64,000 nt of DNA, taken from positions 1,997,411 to 2,061,410 of the forward strand of contig RPFO01000114.1 in NCBI GenBank assembly GCA_009746045.1, read 5' to 3'. Each line of letters begins with the position of its first letter. Position 1 is the stretch's first letter. Position numbers and translations under genes: made by a program. Under the pieces are notes generated by a model that was not told the DNA's origin, searched no databases, and worked only from the letters and a program-made list of their open reading frames with translations. Below are positions 41,449 through 53,599 of the stretch, piece after piece. Source of the DNA: Mesostigma viride (lineage: Eukaryota > Streptophyta > Mesostigmatophyceae > Mesostigmatales > Mesostigmataceae).

Positions 41449-42430
41449 GACTGGTTGTGGGATACACGTTCCTGGTTTTGGGATGTGTTCCTTGTTGTGG
41501 GATACTTGTTCCTGGTTGTGGGATACACGTTCCTAGTTGTGGGATAGTCGTTCCTGGTTGTGGGATACTTGTTCCTGGTTGTGGGATGTGTTCCTTGTTG
41601 TGCGATACTTGTTCCTGGTTGTGGGATAGCAGTTCTTGGTTGTGGGATGTGTTCCTGGTTGTGGGATGCACGGTCCTGGTTGTGAGATAGTCGTTCCTGG
41701 TTGTGGGAAACACGTTCCTGGTTGTGGGATGTGTTCCTTGTTGTGGGATACTTGTTCCTGGTTGTGGGATAGTCGTTCCTGGTTGTGGGATACTTGTTCA
41801 TGGTGGTGGGAAGCACGTTCCTGGTTGTGGGATACTTGTTCCTGGTTGTGGGATACTTGTTCCTGGTGGTGGGAAACACGTTCCTGGTTGTGGGATACTT
41901 GTTCCTGGTGGTGGGAAACACGTTCCTGGTTGTGGGATACTTGTTCCTGGTTGTGGGAAACACGTTCCTGGTTGTGGGATGCACGTTCCTGGTTGTGGGA
42001 TAGTCGTTCCTGGTTGTGGGATACTTGTTCCTGGTTGTGGGAAACACGTTCCTGGTTGTGGGATACTTATTCCTGGTTGTGGGATACTTGTTCCTGGTTG
42101 TGGGAAACACGTTCCTGGTTGTGGGATAGTCGTTCCTGGTTGTGGGATACTTGTTCCTAGTGGTGGGAAACACGTTCCTGGTTGTGGGATACTTGTTCCT
42201 GGTTGTGGGATACTTGTTCCTGGTTGTGGGAAACACGTTCCTGGTTGTGGGAAACACGTTCCTGGTTGTGGGAAACTTGTTCCTGGTTGTGGGAAACATG
42301 TTCCTGGTTGTGGGAAACACGTTCCTGGTTGTGGGAAACACGTTCCTGGTTGTGGGATACTTGTTCCTGGTTGTGGGATAGCAGTTCTTGGTTGTGGGAT
42401 AGTCGTTCCTGGTTGTGGGATAGTTGAGCA
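41449..42430 (+). repeat. 20-21-bp minisatellite, left arm of D
   Basis: About 48 units of TTCCTGGTTGTGGGATACTTG with variant suffixes (ACACG, AGTCG, TGTG). The unit mix gives open frames of up to 333 codons, all artefacts. The right-arm partner is at 45030-46480. Confidence 0.96.
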
Positions 42431-42479
42431 AAGTTGTGAGTGTTCCTGGTCCAAATATAAAGGGGCACGGGAATTAGCG

Positions 42480-43060
42480 ATAGCAGAGGGGGCTCGGGAA
42501 TAACGTTAGCAGAGGGGCACGGGCACTAACGTTAGTGAAGGGGCACGGGCACTAACGTTAGCAGAGGGGGCTGGGCACTAACGTTAGTAAAGGGGCACGG
42601 GCACTAACGTTAGCAGAGGGGGCTGGGCACTAACGTTAGTAAAGGGGCACGGGCACTAACGATAGGAGAGGGGGCTGGGCACTAACGTTAGTAAAGGGGC
42701 ACGGGCACTGACGTTAGCAGAGGGGCTGGGCACTAACGTTAGTAAAGGGGCATGGGCACTAACGATAGCAGAGGGGGTGTGGGAATTAAAGTTTATTAGC
42801 ATAGGGGGGAAATAATTATAGTAGAGGGGGGGGGCACTAACGTTAGCAGAGGGGCACGAGCACTAACGTTAGTAAAGGGGCGCGGGCACTAACGTTAGTG
42901 AAGGGGGGTGGGCATTAACGATAGCAGGGGGGGGGGAGGGCACTTACGTTAGGAGAGGGGTGTGGGAACTAATGTTAGCAAAGGAGGGGGGGCACTAACG
43001 TTAGCAGAGGGGGCTGGGCACTAACGTTAGCATAGGGGGTGTGGGAATTAACGTTAGGGC
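42480..43060 (+). repeat. 26-27-bp minisatellite with AACGTTAG, left arm of D
   Basis: Units GCACTAACGTTAGTAAAGGG then GCACGG and variants (GCAGAGGGGGCTGG). The core CTAACGTTAG is a perfect palindrome. The partner array is at 44665-45010. Confidence 0.94.
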
Positions 43061-43061
43061 C

Positions 43062-43530
43062 ACGCACTGCCGGCAGTTACCACTCCCTGTGATGATTGCA
43101 TGGATGGCTTGTGGGTTCTGGCATGGGGTAGCACTGCCGGCAGTTACCACTCCTTGTGATGACTGCATGTCCCCGGCTTGGTTGTTCTTGCATGGGGTGG
43201 CACTGCCGGCAGTTACCACTCCTTGTGATGACTGCATGTCCCCTTGACGCAAGGACGGCTTGTGTGTTCTTGCATGGCGTGGCACTGCCGGCAGTCACCA
43301 CTCCTTGTGATGACTGCATGTCCCCGGCTTGTGTGTTCTTGAATGGGGTGGCACTGCCGGCAGTTACCACTCCTTGTGATGACTGCATGTCCCCTTGACG
43401 CAAGGACGGCTTGTGGGGTCTTGCATGGCGTGGCACTGCCGGCAGTCACCACTCCTTGTGATGACTGCATGTCCCCTTTATGCAAGGACGGCTTGTGGGG
43501 TCTTGCATGGGGTGGCACTGCCGGCAGAGG
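43062..43530 (+). repeat. minisatellite in the loop of D
   Basis: About seven units of 56-75 bp built on GGCACTGCCGGCAGTTACCA, CTCCTTGTGATGACTGCATG, TCCCC, with alternating spacers. Each contains the palindrome CACTGCCGGCAGT-like core. A 165-bp return of the 20-mer array follows at 43528-43692. Confidence 0.92.
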
Positions 43531-43921
43531 ATACTTGTTCCTGGTTGTGGGATACACGTTCCTAGTTGTGGGATAGTCGTTCCTGGTTGTGGGATACTTG
43601 TTCGTGGTGGTGGGAAACACGTTCCTGCTTGTGGGATACTCGTTCCTGGTTGTGGGATGCACGTTCCTGGTTGTGGGATACTTGTTCCTTGACATGTTCG
43701 CCGTTATTCCTCCATGCAGTTTTTCCTACACGCACATCAAGATAGAGCTATTAAATATTTCCTTGTACATCCAATGATGCTACGTCTTGGCTATGCTCAC
43801 ATTACTTGCCCACGCTCCTTGTTATGATAAGCTCACATGGGTCTCATTGCACCCACAGATCTTGTGCACAGGATCGTTTAGCGTGTCCGATTGCAGCTGT
43901 GGCATTAATTAATTAATTAAT

Positions 43922-44072
43922 TAGACTCGTGCTCCCGTTTGGGAGTCACGCAAGTGTGGCATGCCTCTAGCATGAAGGAGAAAGGGGGTCTCTGACCTTC
44001 CTTCCTGTTGTGCAAACAAAGGGATGAAAGGCAGTTCGGGCTCCGTGACTCCCCAACGGGAGCATGAGTCTA
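43922..44072. mobile_element. short MITE related to 11355-12008
   Basis: GACTCGTGCTCCCGTTTGGG and CTCCCCAACGGGAGCATGAG are inverted ends, set in TTAATTAATTAA on both sides. The interior shares GCATGAAGGAGA-type sequence with the longer element. The 43770-43905 flank also matches 11730-11900, so the longer element appears rearranged here. Confidence 0.8.
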
Positions 44073-44074
44073 TT

Positions 44075-44664
44075 TAATTAATTAATTAATTACCTACCTA
44101 CCTGACCTACCTATCAAGTTCTAACTAGCTCACTAGCTAACTAACTGACTAACTATTTTAACCAAGTAAGTACTAACTAACTACTAACTAAACAACCCCC
44201 GTTGCTCTGCCGAACTAAGTAGATGCCCTTCGATTAAAACGCACAAATCGTGAATGATGCAAGCTACCGTGCCGACGCACAATTGATTCTTGCCCCCCTA
44301 CGCGTCTAAATCTTGTATTGTTGTCATTAAGCGCTCAACGTGCATGGGGCTAGCTGCCCCAATATGAGATTCCACGGACAACACCGAAAATGAGAAACCA
44401 CAGTAGCTACCAGCAAGTTACGAACACAGGACCTCCCTAAATCTAGTATCAAGTAACGTTATTTCCCCGTTTCGACGAACTTGGTCCATTCACATTTATA
44501 GCGGTGAATTAACTGTCACACCTTGCTCAGGCAAAGTGCGCCAAGTCCTACAGCATGTCTCCCCATGTCATTCACTTAAATAAGGAAGGGAAATGTAAAG
44601 CCATGCATCGTGAAGCCGTATGAAAGGGCATAACCACCCAAAAAATCAAGTTGGTACGTATAGT
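44075..44664. other. loop of element D, no gene recognised
   Basis: Starts with CTACCTACCTAC and CTAACTAACTAA runs, then unique sequence without recognisable frames. Confidence 0.4.
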
Positions 44665-45010
44665 GTCAACCCCCTCTGCTAACGTTAGTGCCCGCGCCCC
44701 TTTACTAACGTTAGTGCTCGTGCCCCTCTGCTAACGTTAGTGCCCCCCCCCTCTACTATAATTATTTTCCCCCTCTGCTAATAAACTATAAATTAATTCC
44801 CACACCCCCTCTGCTATCGTTAGTGCCCGTGCCCCTTTACTAACGTTAGTGCCCAGCCCCCTCTGCTAATGTTAGTGCCTGTGCCCCTTTACTAACGTTA
44901 GTGCCCAGCCCCCTCTGCTAACGTTAGTGCCCGTGCCCCTTCACTAACGTTAGTGCCCGTGCCCCTCTGCTAACGTTATTCCCGAGCCCCCTCTGCTATC
45001 GCTAATTCCC
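44665..45010 (-). repeat. 26-27-bp minisatellite with AACGTTAG, right arm of D
   Basis: Inverted partner of 42480-43060, shorter by about 235 bp, showing that the two arms have expanded or contracted independently. Confidence 0.93.
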
Positions 45011-45029
45011 GTGCCCCTTTATATTTGGA

Positions 45030-46480
45030 CCAGGAACACATCCCACAACTAGGCTCGACTATCCCACAACCAAGAACGTGTTTCCCACAACCAGGAACGT
45101 GTATCCCACAACCAGGAACGACTATCCCACAACCAAGAACGTGTTTCCCACAACCAGGTTCGTGTTTCCCACAACCAGGAACGTGTATCCCACAACCAGG
45201 AACGTGTTTCCCACAACCAGGAGCGTGTTTCCCACAACCAGGAACAAGTATCCCACAACCAGGAACGTGTATCCCACAACCAGGAACGTGTATCCCACAA
45301 CCAGGAACGTGTATCCCACAACCAGGAACGTGTTTCCCACAACCAGGAACGTGTTTCCCACAACCAGGAACGTGTTTCCCACAACCAAGAACAAGTATCG
45401 CACAACCAGGAACGTGTTTCCCACCACCAGGAACATGTTTCCCACAACCAGGAACGTGTATCCCACAACCAGGAACAAGTATCCTACAACCTGGAACGTG
45501 TTTCCCACAACCAGGAACGTGTATCCCACAACCAGGAACAAGTATCCCACAACCAGGAACGTGTTTCCCACCACCAGGAACAAGTATCCCACAACCAGGA
45601 ACGTGTTTCCCACAACCAGGAACAAGTATCCCACAACCAGGAACGTGTATCCCACAACCAGGAACAAGTATCCCACAACCAGGAACGTGTTTCCCACCAC
45701 CAGGAACGTGTTTCCCACAACCAGGAACATGTTTCCCACAACCAGGAACAAGTTTCCCACAACCAGGAACGTGTTTCCCACAACCAGGAACGACTATCCC
45801 ACAACCAGGAACACATCCCACAACCAGGAACAAGTTTCCCACAACCAGGAACGTGCATCCCACAACCAGGAACAAGTATCCCACAACCAGGAACGTGTTT
45901 CCCACCACCAGGAACAAGTATCCCACAACCAGGAACACATCCCACAACCAGGAACAAGTATCCCACAACCAGGAACGTGTATCCCACAACCAAGAACGTG
46001 TTTCCCACAACCAAGAACAAGTATCCCACAACCAGGAACGTGTTTCCCACCACCAGGAACATGTTTCCCACAACCAGGAACGTGCATCCCACAACCAGGA
46101 ACAAGTATCCCACAACCAGGAACGTGTTTCCCACCACCAGGAACGTGTTTCCCACCACCAGGAACGTGTTTCCCACCACCAGGAACAAGTATCCCACAAC
46201 CAAGAACGTGTTTCCCACAACCAGGAACAAGTATCGCACAACAAGGAACACATCCCACCACCAGGAACAAGTATCCCACAACCAGGAACGTGTTTCCCAC
46301 AACCAGGAACGTGTTTCCCACAACCAAGAACAAGTATCCCACAACCAGGAACGTGTTTCCCACCACCAGGAACATGTTTCCCACAACCAGGAACGTGCAT
46401 CCCACAACCAGGAACAAGTATCCCACAACAAGGAACACATCCCACAACCAGGAACGTGTATCCCACAACCAGTCGCGCAG
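45030..46480 (-). repeat. 20-21-bp minisatellite, right arm of D
   Basis: Inverted partner of 41449-42430 and about 470 bp longer. The 496-aa and 522-aa open frames ([16 protein letters not shown]) are repeat translations. Confidence 0.96.
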
Positions 46481-47205
46481 TCGGTCTGAATGACTGGCAT
46501 TATAACGAGCGTCATATTCGTCTCCGGCTTGGCAGTGCCGTCAGCCTGCATACAAAAAGAACATTGGAGCCAGCACTTTCCCGCGGGTTGTAGCCGATAT
46601 TCCTCCATGCAGCGATATTCACCAATGCGCTATCAATAAACAAGTCGACACCATCCGGTATGTAAAAAAAGCACGCTGCTGGCCACGACGGTCACGGCGA
46701 TGATGAACGACAATAACAAGAACGCCTAATAGCAGGCGTCATACAAACTAGAACAGACTGGAACAACTACTTACCCGGTCGTCTGTGATCTTGACGCAGA
46801 GCCTGGTTTACAAGGAAGCGAGGGAAACCGGCCACTATGACCACCCCTACTTAACCCACATAATGAAGGTTAGGAATCCTCCCCATCATGCTAACCGTAG
46901 ACTCGGTGAAACGCCCCATGCTACAAATACGATAGCCCAGCAACGACTACTTGCGGCCATCACCTTGTCCAGTTCTGGCTGGCTGTGCGGCGGTAATTTT
47001 ACCAAGTTTAAAAATGTTACGCCGCACCAGTCTGTGCTTTTTTACGTAGTACCAGTGTAGTGCAGAAATCTGCCAAAAGAGCAAACGCCCAAAGGCAAAT
47101 TCCAAGACGCCCAAAGCCAAATTCCAAGACGCCCAAAGCCCAAAGGCGGGCGAGTCTGGCGCGGCGCGCCTGTCCTGGAGGCCATTGGGCGCCGGAATAA
47201 GAAAT

Positions 47206-47719
47206 CCCGGTACTGTAGTCGTGCAATTGCCGCTCATTTTAGTTTCAGCCAAAAGGCAATCAGATGCCATCCCTGTGCATCGGGAAATTCACGCACCTGT
47301 GCCACGTGGCTTGCATGCATCATTATTGTACAGTCAGTCATGATCAGCCACTATGTTTGTGGTAGTGTTTGTACAGTAGCTCTTGACGAGCCAACACGTG
47401 TCTTGTGATCCCATCGGTGGTCGGTGGGCGCACAAATTAACCAGTCAACACGGATGTTGTATCTCCGATGGAGGCAAACACAGACACATATTCTCATAGG
47501 TCATAAGAGGTCTGGAACGGACCGCAGCATTCACCGGCCATAGCATCCGACGCGACGTCAGGAATGTCGACATTACGTATGCCAGTTGCCAGGGAAACCT
47601 TTGTAGAAAACACTTCCTGCGAAGCTATCGTCAGCCGCTGTCGTCGGCTAGCGGCCTCATCGCTTCCCTTTGATTCAAACGGCGATGGGCAGCGATCATA
47701 ACACGACAAGTACTGGGGA
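47206..47719. other. loop of element A between D and the right arm, no gene recognised
   Basis: Unique sequence with no frame of note. The homologous left side is only about 60 bp long, so this stretch is an insertion or the original loop. Confidence 0.4.
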
Positions 47720-48065
47720 GGGTTGAGGTGTTGGCGGTTTGAATCTATCGTCATTTTACTTCGCAAAGTCGGCTGCTTGTTTGTCTCGTAAAGCTCCTGG
47801 GGAAAAAGTCTTGTCCACCAAGAACATTGTCGCTGTTGGTAATTTGCGGGGCTTCAACCCATGTTAATACCAGACATTATGTTTCCCCTTTTCCGATTCG
47901 ACGAAATCGTTTTAAAATGTCTATTTCCCTGAATATTTTTTACTCTGGCCTCCTTGGGCTTTTTGGTGCAGCTGTCAGGTGCGTGCGCTAAATTGACGGG
48001 CGTCCGTCTTTCCTTCATCCACAAACCTTTCGGTGTTGTTTTTGAATTGCGTTGGTCCAGCTCCA

Positions 48066-48134
48066 ATGAGGCGTGCTGGGATCCTGTTCCTATTCGCCAT
48101 GGCGCTCTGCGCCGTCCCTGTCGTGCCGACGCAG
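48066..48134 (+). pseudogene. signal-peptide exon in the right arm of element A
   Basis: MRRAGILFLFAMALCAVPVV then PTQ and a donor CAG|GTAAGA at 48135. Mirror of 18770-18838 with two residue changes. The linked frame with WLRTKPKAYGKVVEFSIDLL is at 48448-48717. Whether any gene is still expressed from it is unknown. Confidence 0.45.
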
Positions 48135-49139
48135 GTAAGACAGAGCCCTCGATTTGCACTCTCGCTATCCCAGTCCAATCGCGTCGTTCTTCTGGACTTT
48201 GCCTCGTCGAGCCGGATATTGCATACCTGGGGGCTCAACGGTAAACCTACTCTTCGTGCAGAATTCCGTGTTCACTGCACACGATGCACACATACATCGC
48301 TCGTGGAGAACCCGCTGCATGCCTCCATTACAACAGTAGGCTGTCGAGTGTCAGCGCTGGTTGCAAATGAGTCGTCAAATGAATATGTTGGCCAATGCCA
48401 ACATGGACCAGCCTACCCGTACGGGCTTCGCCCTGCCTTAAATCTGGTTGGGAGCCTGCTTGATTCCGCCCGCTGCACGCTGGCCCCCACTCTGGTATGA
48501 ACCTATGGAGACCTCTGCTCCAGCGTGGGTAACTGAAACCACGACGAAAATGCTTATACTACCTTGGGATCCGGGGAGAACGAAGTCAACTTACCCAGCA
48601 CCGGGTGCGTGGCGCCTGGCACTCTGGTTAAGAACAAAACCAAAAGCCTATGGTAAAGTTGTCGAGTTTTCCATTGATTTACTAATGAAAAGGATGACAT
48701 TGCCTAGTAGGTTTTAGTTCGCACATTTACTCCCTACATTTGGCACCACTTTGGCTTGGCCTTAATGTAAAGTGGTGCCTTGAATTTTGCGCGACAGGTT
48801 GCCAGCACGGTGTACATTAGATCCTCCTTTGAAGCCTGCCGGCCTGTGCTGCGTTTGCCCCCACATGAGTGCCCTTCCAGTCCACCCCCCCACCCCTTAA
48901 TCTGGTTGTCAATCCCAACTTGATCCTTTTCCCCAACAGCAGGAGGGCGTCGGGGTGGCAGCGAGTGGCGCCGAGGACAGCGTGGTTGCTCGTAAGCAGT
49001 GCCGCCTGCTCCCTATTGCTGGACGCTCGCTAGTGCTGGACGCTCGCTAGTGCTGGACGCTAGCTAGTGCGGGACGCTCGCTAGTGCTGGGCGCTCACTA
49101 GTGCTGGGCGCTGTGCAGCTTGCTGGATTACATGGCATT

Positions 49140-49335
49140 GACCCACCCACCCGTCCACCCACCCATCCACGCATTCACGCACGATCGACCCATCCATCCA
49201 CCCCTCCACCCCTCCACCCCTCCACCCATCCACCCATCCACCCATCCACCCATCCACCCATCCACCCATCCACCCATCCACCCATCCACCCATCCACCCA
49301 TCCACCCATCAGACCATCTGCCCATCCACGCATCC
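49140..49335 (-). repeat. octamer array in right arm of element A
   Basis: CATCCACC repeats, the inverse of 14877-15230 and about 150 bp shorter, followed by the terminal CCATTCACTGG. Confidence 0.95.
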
Positions 49336-49350
49336 ACCCATTCACTGGAT

Positions 49351-50350
49351 GCCATTACTTTATGTGGATAATTATATGTCCGCCAAATATCAATCAGACA
49401 ACCTGATGGACCGTTTGCTTGTTTTCCTATAATATAGTTCCAATGGCACAAACAATAGGGCCATCTGATAGATCGTTTGCAAGTATCCATGAGACGGGCA
49501 GGTATCAGCTCATGCGTATATCATTCGCACAGACTAGTAGCTAGGGCACAGGCGATCTGGGCACCCAGTTGATAGCTTGCACGGTGCCAATCATCATTCA
49601 CCATCGTTTAGTGATGTCATACTTACGCAAATAGCTCATGCCTAGCTCATAGACTCGTTGATGTACGGCTTGTTCTGGGAAAAGGCACTGTGAATGCTCA
49701 TTTGTATACTACTGTGTGGAATGGCCCGCCTATTATGGCCGGCTTGATAACATCGTCATGCAAGACCATTATTATTGGAATGTAAAGCCACCCATGCAAA
49801 TAGATACCAACAACAAACTTAACCATCTGGTATTGGCGCAATCGGTGGCCTCGAGGGCACTGGCATGTCACAGTCGTACGTTGGTTTTGTATCGTGCATT
49901 TGAGCAGTCAATCAAGGAGGCATCCGGGCCTTTAGTGCCTCTTTTGGGTATCTTAATTGACATGAGACAGCATTTGTTTGCTAACAAGGATCCATGTGTG
50001 AACGTCATATCTCCACTGGGTAAGTGGGTACGTGGGCGTATTTGTAGAAAAGTGCCTTGCTTTTAGCTGGTTGTCACAATCCCTCTATTAGATGGATTTG
50101 TAAGTAGCCAATCTGCCAGTTCTTGGCTTGACACGACTCCTTAAATACGCTAAGGACGGAAGTTTAGCATCGATGACCTCAGCATAGATATGACTAACAA
50201 ACAAATATAAACTGCTACTAAACTGCTGCTACCCATGACCTAGACAGATCATGTAATCTAGCACCCATAGTTCGTGAAGCGTATCTCGTTGCATCGTGTA
50301 GAAAAGTCTCTTTTTTACATTTTTGTGCCTGCTTGTCTATTTTTATTCAG
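49351..50350. other. 5' region of the plus-strand gene, no confident exon
   Basis: Unique sequence outside element A. A 116-codon frame (49716-50066) is not recognised. A first coding exon with the start codon for the gene at 50351 should lie here or in the skipped intron. Confidence 0.35.
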
Positions 50351-53300
50351 GTCTACCTCTGGATTCTGCCCTCTTGCCTGCTGTCCCGTGCAGCCATCAT
50401 CGCATGCCCCGCGACGTTCGAGGAGCTCTTCGCCCAGGTCAACGACTCCAGGGGGTGCAAATTTGTGGCGGGAAGGGGCGGCGAGCAAAGCCCCATCATC
50501 AAGCTCTTTAACACTGGGAACCACGTGTATGGCGTGCCTATCTATTTTTGGTAAGGCCGTCATTTACCCGTTTGTTTGTATCGCATACCTTGTACGCTTT
50601 TCTATCAGTTTATCTGCCTCTCCATGGCCGTTCACCTGCCAAGGGTAAATGGTAATCCTACTACTACTATCGACATTGTTGTAATTGTTTGAAAAACGCA
50701 AACTCCTTGCCGGTTCCCCCCTACCGACCGACCGACCGACCGACCGACCGACCGACCGACCGACCGACCGACCGACCGACCGACCGACCGACCGACCGAC
50801 CGACCGACCGACCGACCGACCGACCGACCGACCGACCGACCGACCGACCGACCGACCGACCGACCGACCCACCGACCGACCGACCGACCGACCGACCCAC
50901 CGACCGACCGACCGACCGACCGACCCACCGACCGACCCACCCACCCACCCACCCACCCACCCACCCACCCACCCACCCACCCACCCACCCACCCACCCAC
51001 CCACCCACCCACCCACCCACCCACCCACCCACCCACCCACCCACCCACCCACCCACCCACCTACCTACCTACCTAGGGTAGGGTAGGGTAGGGTAGGGTA
51101 GGGTAGGGTAGGCTAGGGTAGGGTAGGGTAGGGTAGGGTAGGGTAGGGTAGGGTAGGGTAGGGTAGGGTAGGGTAGGGTAGGGTAGGGTAGGGTAGGGTA
51201 GGGTAGGGTAGGGTAGGGTAGGGTAGGGTAGGATTGTTTAGGGTAGGATTGGATAGGATAGGATAGGGGTAGGGTAGGGTAGGATTGAATAGGGTAGGAT
51301 TGGATAGGATAGGATAGGATAGGATAGGATAGGATAGGATAGGATAGGATAGGATAGGATAGGATAGGATAGGATAGGATAGGATAGGATAGGATAGGAT
51401 AGGATAGGATAGGATAGGATAGGATAGGGTAGGGTAGGGTAGGGTAGGGTAGGGTAGGGTAGGGTAGGGTAGGGTAGGGTAGGGTAGGGTAGGGTAGGGT
51501 AGGGTAGGGTAGGGTAGGGTAGGGTAGGGTAGGGTAGGGTAGGGTAGGGTAGGGTAGGTAGGGTAGGGTAGGGTAGGGTAGGGTAGGGTAGGGTAGGGTA
51601 GGGTAGGGTAGGGTAGGGTAGGGTAGGGTAGGGTAGGGTAGGGTAGGGTAGGGTAGGGTAGGGTAGGGTAAGATTGAATAGGGTAGGATTGGATAGGATA
51701 GGATAGGATAGGATAGGATAGGATAGGATAGGATAGGATAGGATAGGATAGGATAGGATAGGATAGGATAGGATAGGATAGGATAGGATAGGATAGGATA
51801 GGATAGGATAGGATAGGATAGGGTAGGGTAGGGTAGGGTAGGGTAGGGTAGGGTAGGGTAGGGTAGGGTAGGGTAGGGTAGGGTAGGGTAGGGTAGGGTA
51901 GGGTAGGGTAGGGTAGGGTAGGGTAGGGTAGGGTAGGGTAGGGTAGGGTAGGGTAGGGTAGGGTAGGGTAGGGTAGGGTAGGGTAGGGTAGGGTAGGTAG
52001 GGTAGGGTAGGGTAGGGTAGGGTAGGGTAGGGTAGGGTAGGGTAGGGTAGGGTAGGGTAGGGTAGGGTAGGGTAGGGTAGGGTAGGGAGGGAGGGGAGGG
52101 GGGGGAGGGGAGGGGAGGGGAGGGGAGGGGTGGGGTGGGGTGGGGTGGGGTGGGGTGGGTGGGGGGGGTGGGGTGGGGTGGGTGGGGGGTGGGGTGGGGT
52201 GGGGTGGGGTGGGTGGGGTGGGGTGGGTGGGGTGGGGTGGGGTGGGGTGGGGTGGGGTGGGGTGGGGTGGGGTGGGGTGGGGTGGGGTGGGGTGGGGTGG
52301 GGAGAGGAGAGGAGAGGAGAGGAGAGGAGAGGAGAGGAGAGGAGAGGAGAGGAGAGGAGAGGATTATTGCTCTAGTGCCAGTTGCGCTGTGCAGGTTGCC
52401 ATCTAGTTTGTGTCAATTTGACGTCGTCTAAGCGCATTACCCGTACATTATGGTCTCCATACCACCACACATACACACGCAGATGCGGAACCTCGTTAAA
52501 AGCGCACATGCAGGTTTAGTATCTCTTCGTCAGTATCTGTTAGTATCTAGTCAGGTTTTGTGTACATGCCTGTAGTGATGAGGGCCCATGCTGGTCCATA
52601 TCGAATGGTGGTCCATATCTATTGGTGCTTCATATCTAATGGTGGTCCATATCGAATGGTGGTCCATGCCACACTTACATGCACCTGCAGGAACGGAACC
52701 TCGCTGGTCCGCGTGAGATCTGGTTCCGGCCACGGCTGGTACTCATGCCGCTCTGCCCCTGCAGCGGGCTCCACCACCTCGAATCGGTGCCACCTCTACG
52801 ACAATAGGGATGGCTCGCGTAATAAGCCCCTCGCAGACTGGCTGTTTGTAGGCCTGACGAAGAAGTTCAACGGCACTGCGGTGAGTGAGAGAGATGTGTT
52901 ATTGAGACGGACAGCCTGTGTGTGTGAGGAGTTCCAGGTAGAAACATTTACTTTCAGTTTCTTTCTTGAGCTTACGGGTAACTGGCCGTGTGCTGCCAGT
53001 CATCATCAGTAGATTTGAACTGTGTGCATTTGGATATGTATACAGGCTACACATTTCCAACTCCATTCATGTACATCATCCCGAAGGACTCGACAAACGC
53101 GGATATAAGATAGCGGCAGGCTCGAGCTACCATGGTCCGGATTCTCCAGATTTTCTGGCATGTGCTGGTTGTCTCATTGATATAGCCCTCACTGTCAAAA
53201 CCCTCATCGGCATGATCTTCTTGGGATGACCTGCAGCAATTGGCCGTATCATTTTGTTGTGTCCATCGCCAAGCTGCTGCGTGAATAGAACACCTTGTTC

Positions 53301-53599
53301 TTCAACGAGGCTGTGTTGCAAAATGAGTGGTTTGCTCAAGTGAATGGCATGTTGCGCATGTTGCTATTCCTTTGCAGATCCAATCCCGCCCCCTGGCTGG
53401 GCCTCGTAATCGCAAACTGTACCCGTCCACGCTGCGAGGAGTGTGCGTAAAGCTGCAGATCCAGACAGCTTTTATTCCTGTCATGAGCCCGAAGGTATTG
53501 GTTGGGCCACCAGAGGACAAGGGCACCGGCGGGTCAGGTGGAGATAAGCGCAACGGTTGGTGTGTATATGCAGAAGTGTCGCCAGATTCTGAAGCATAG
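50351..53599 (+). CDS. secreted protein of unknown family, three exons seen
   Basis: Exons: 50351-50550 (acceptor TTTTATTCAG, donor G|GTAAGG), 52691-52880 (acceptor CTGCAG, donor GCG|GTGAGT) and 53378-53599 (acceptor TTTGCAG, stop TAG). Phases agree. The first exon seen reads VYLWILPSCLLSRAAIIACP, a hydrophobic stretch like a signal peptide, then ATFEELFAQVNDSRGCKFVA. The second includes VPIYFWNGTSLVRVRSGSGH, an N-glycosylation-like NGT, and LADWLFVGLTKKFNGTA. The third has CVKLQIQTAFIPVMSPKVLV and ends EVSPDSEA. The Cys content and signal sequence suggest an extracellular or wall protein. The start codon is upstream and not identified. No family recognised. The first intron contains 1.65 kb of simple repeats; the second contains a LINE fragment. 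Confidence 0.6.
50718..51074 (+). repeat. (ACCG)n to (CCCA)n tract in the intron
   Basis: About 220 bp of CGAC tetramers grading into about 120 bp of CCCA, ending CCTACCTACCTA. C-rich on plus. Confidence 0.96.
51075..52095 (+). repeat. (TAGGG)n and (TAGGA)n blocks in the intron
   Basis: Blocks of TAGGG (51075-51235, 51425-51670, 51820-52090) alternate with blocks of TAGGA (51297-51425, 51693-51820). The transition ATTGAATAGGGTAGGATTGG occurs at both 51284 and 51672, and GGGTAGGTAGGG at about 51555 and 51993, so a unit of about 390-440 bp has been duplicated. The pentamer differs from known plant (TTTAGGG) and Chlamydomonas (TTTTAGGG) telomere repeats. Confidence 0.96.
52096..52362 (+). repeat. 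(GGGGT)n and (GGAGA)n tract
   Basis: About 190 bp of TGGGG pentamers with single-base variants, then about 65 bp of AGAGG. G-quadruplex-forming on plus. Confidence 0.95.
52586..52672 (+). repeat. short tandem repeat before the 52691 acceptor
   Basis: Four to five degenerate units of ATATCGAATGGTGGTCC, ending about 20 bp from the exon. Confidence 0.8.
53055..53180 (-). mobile_element. LINE 3' fragment in the second intron
   Basis: Matches the end of the LINE at 1310-1432 with more differences (CCCGAAGGACTCGACAAACG), so it is an older copy. Confidence 0.75.

Larger units (their letters stand above)
40717..47205. mobile_element. Element D: foldback-like element with minisatellite arms
   Basis: Three layers mirror each other. 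Outer unique arms 40717-41448 and 46481-47205 start TTTCTTATTCCGGCGCCCAA at each end. Arrays of a 20-21-bp unit (TTCCTGGTTGTGGGATACAC type) occupy 41449-42430 and 45030-46480. Arrays of a 26-27-bp unit with AACGTTAG palindromes occupy 42480-43060 and 44665-45010. The loop (43060-44665) holds a further minisatellite and an inverted-repeat MITE. The copia insertion lies at its left tip, so the first bases may be at 19270-19277. No transposase is seen. The architecture is like Drosophila FB elements, whose arms are also tandem repeats. Confidence 0.75.

Noticed and set aside
43062-43530. CRISPR-like array
   Set aside because: Spacers are themselves repeated and the context is a eukaryotic foldback loop; no cas genes.
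41430-46608. Cys/Gly- and Thr/Asn-rich frames of 200-520 aa
   Set aside because: Products of the 20-21-bp minisatellite in element D, open on both strands and in both arms.
51075-52095. Telomere or internal telomeric repeat
   Set aside because: The unit TAGGG does not match the known green plant and algal telomere units, alternates with TAGGA, and lies inside an intron.
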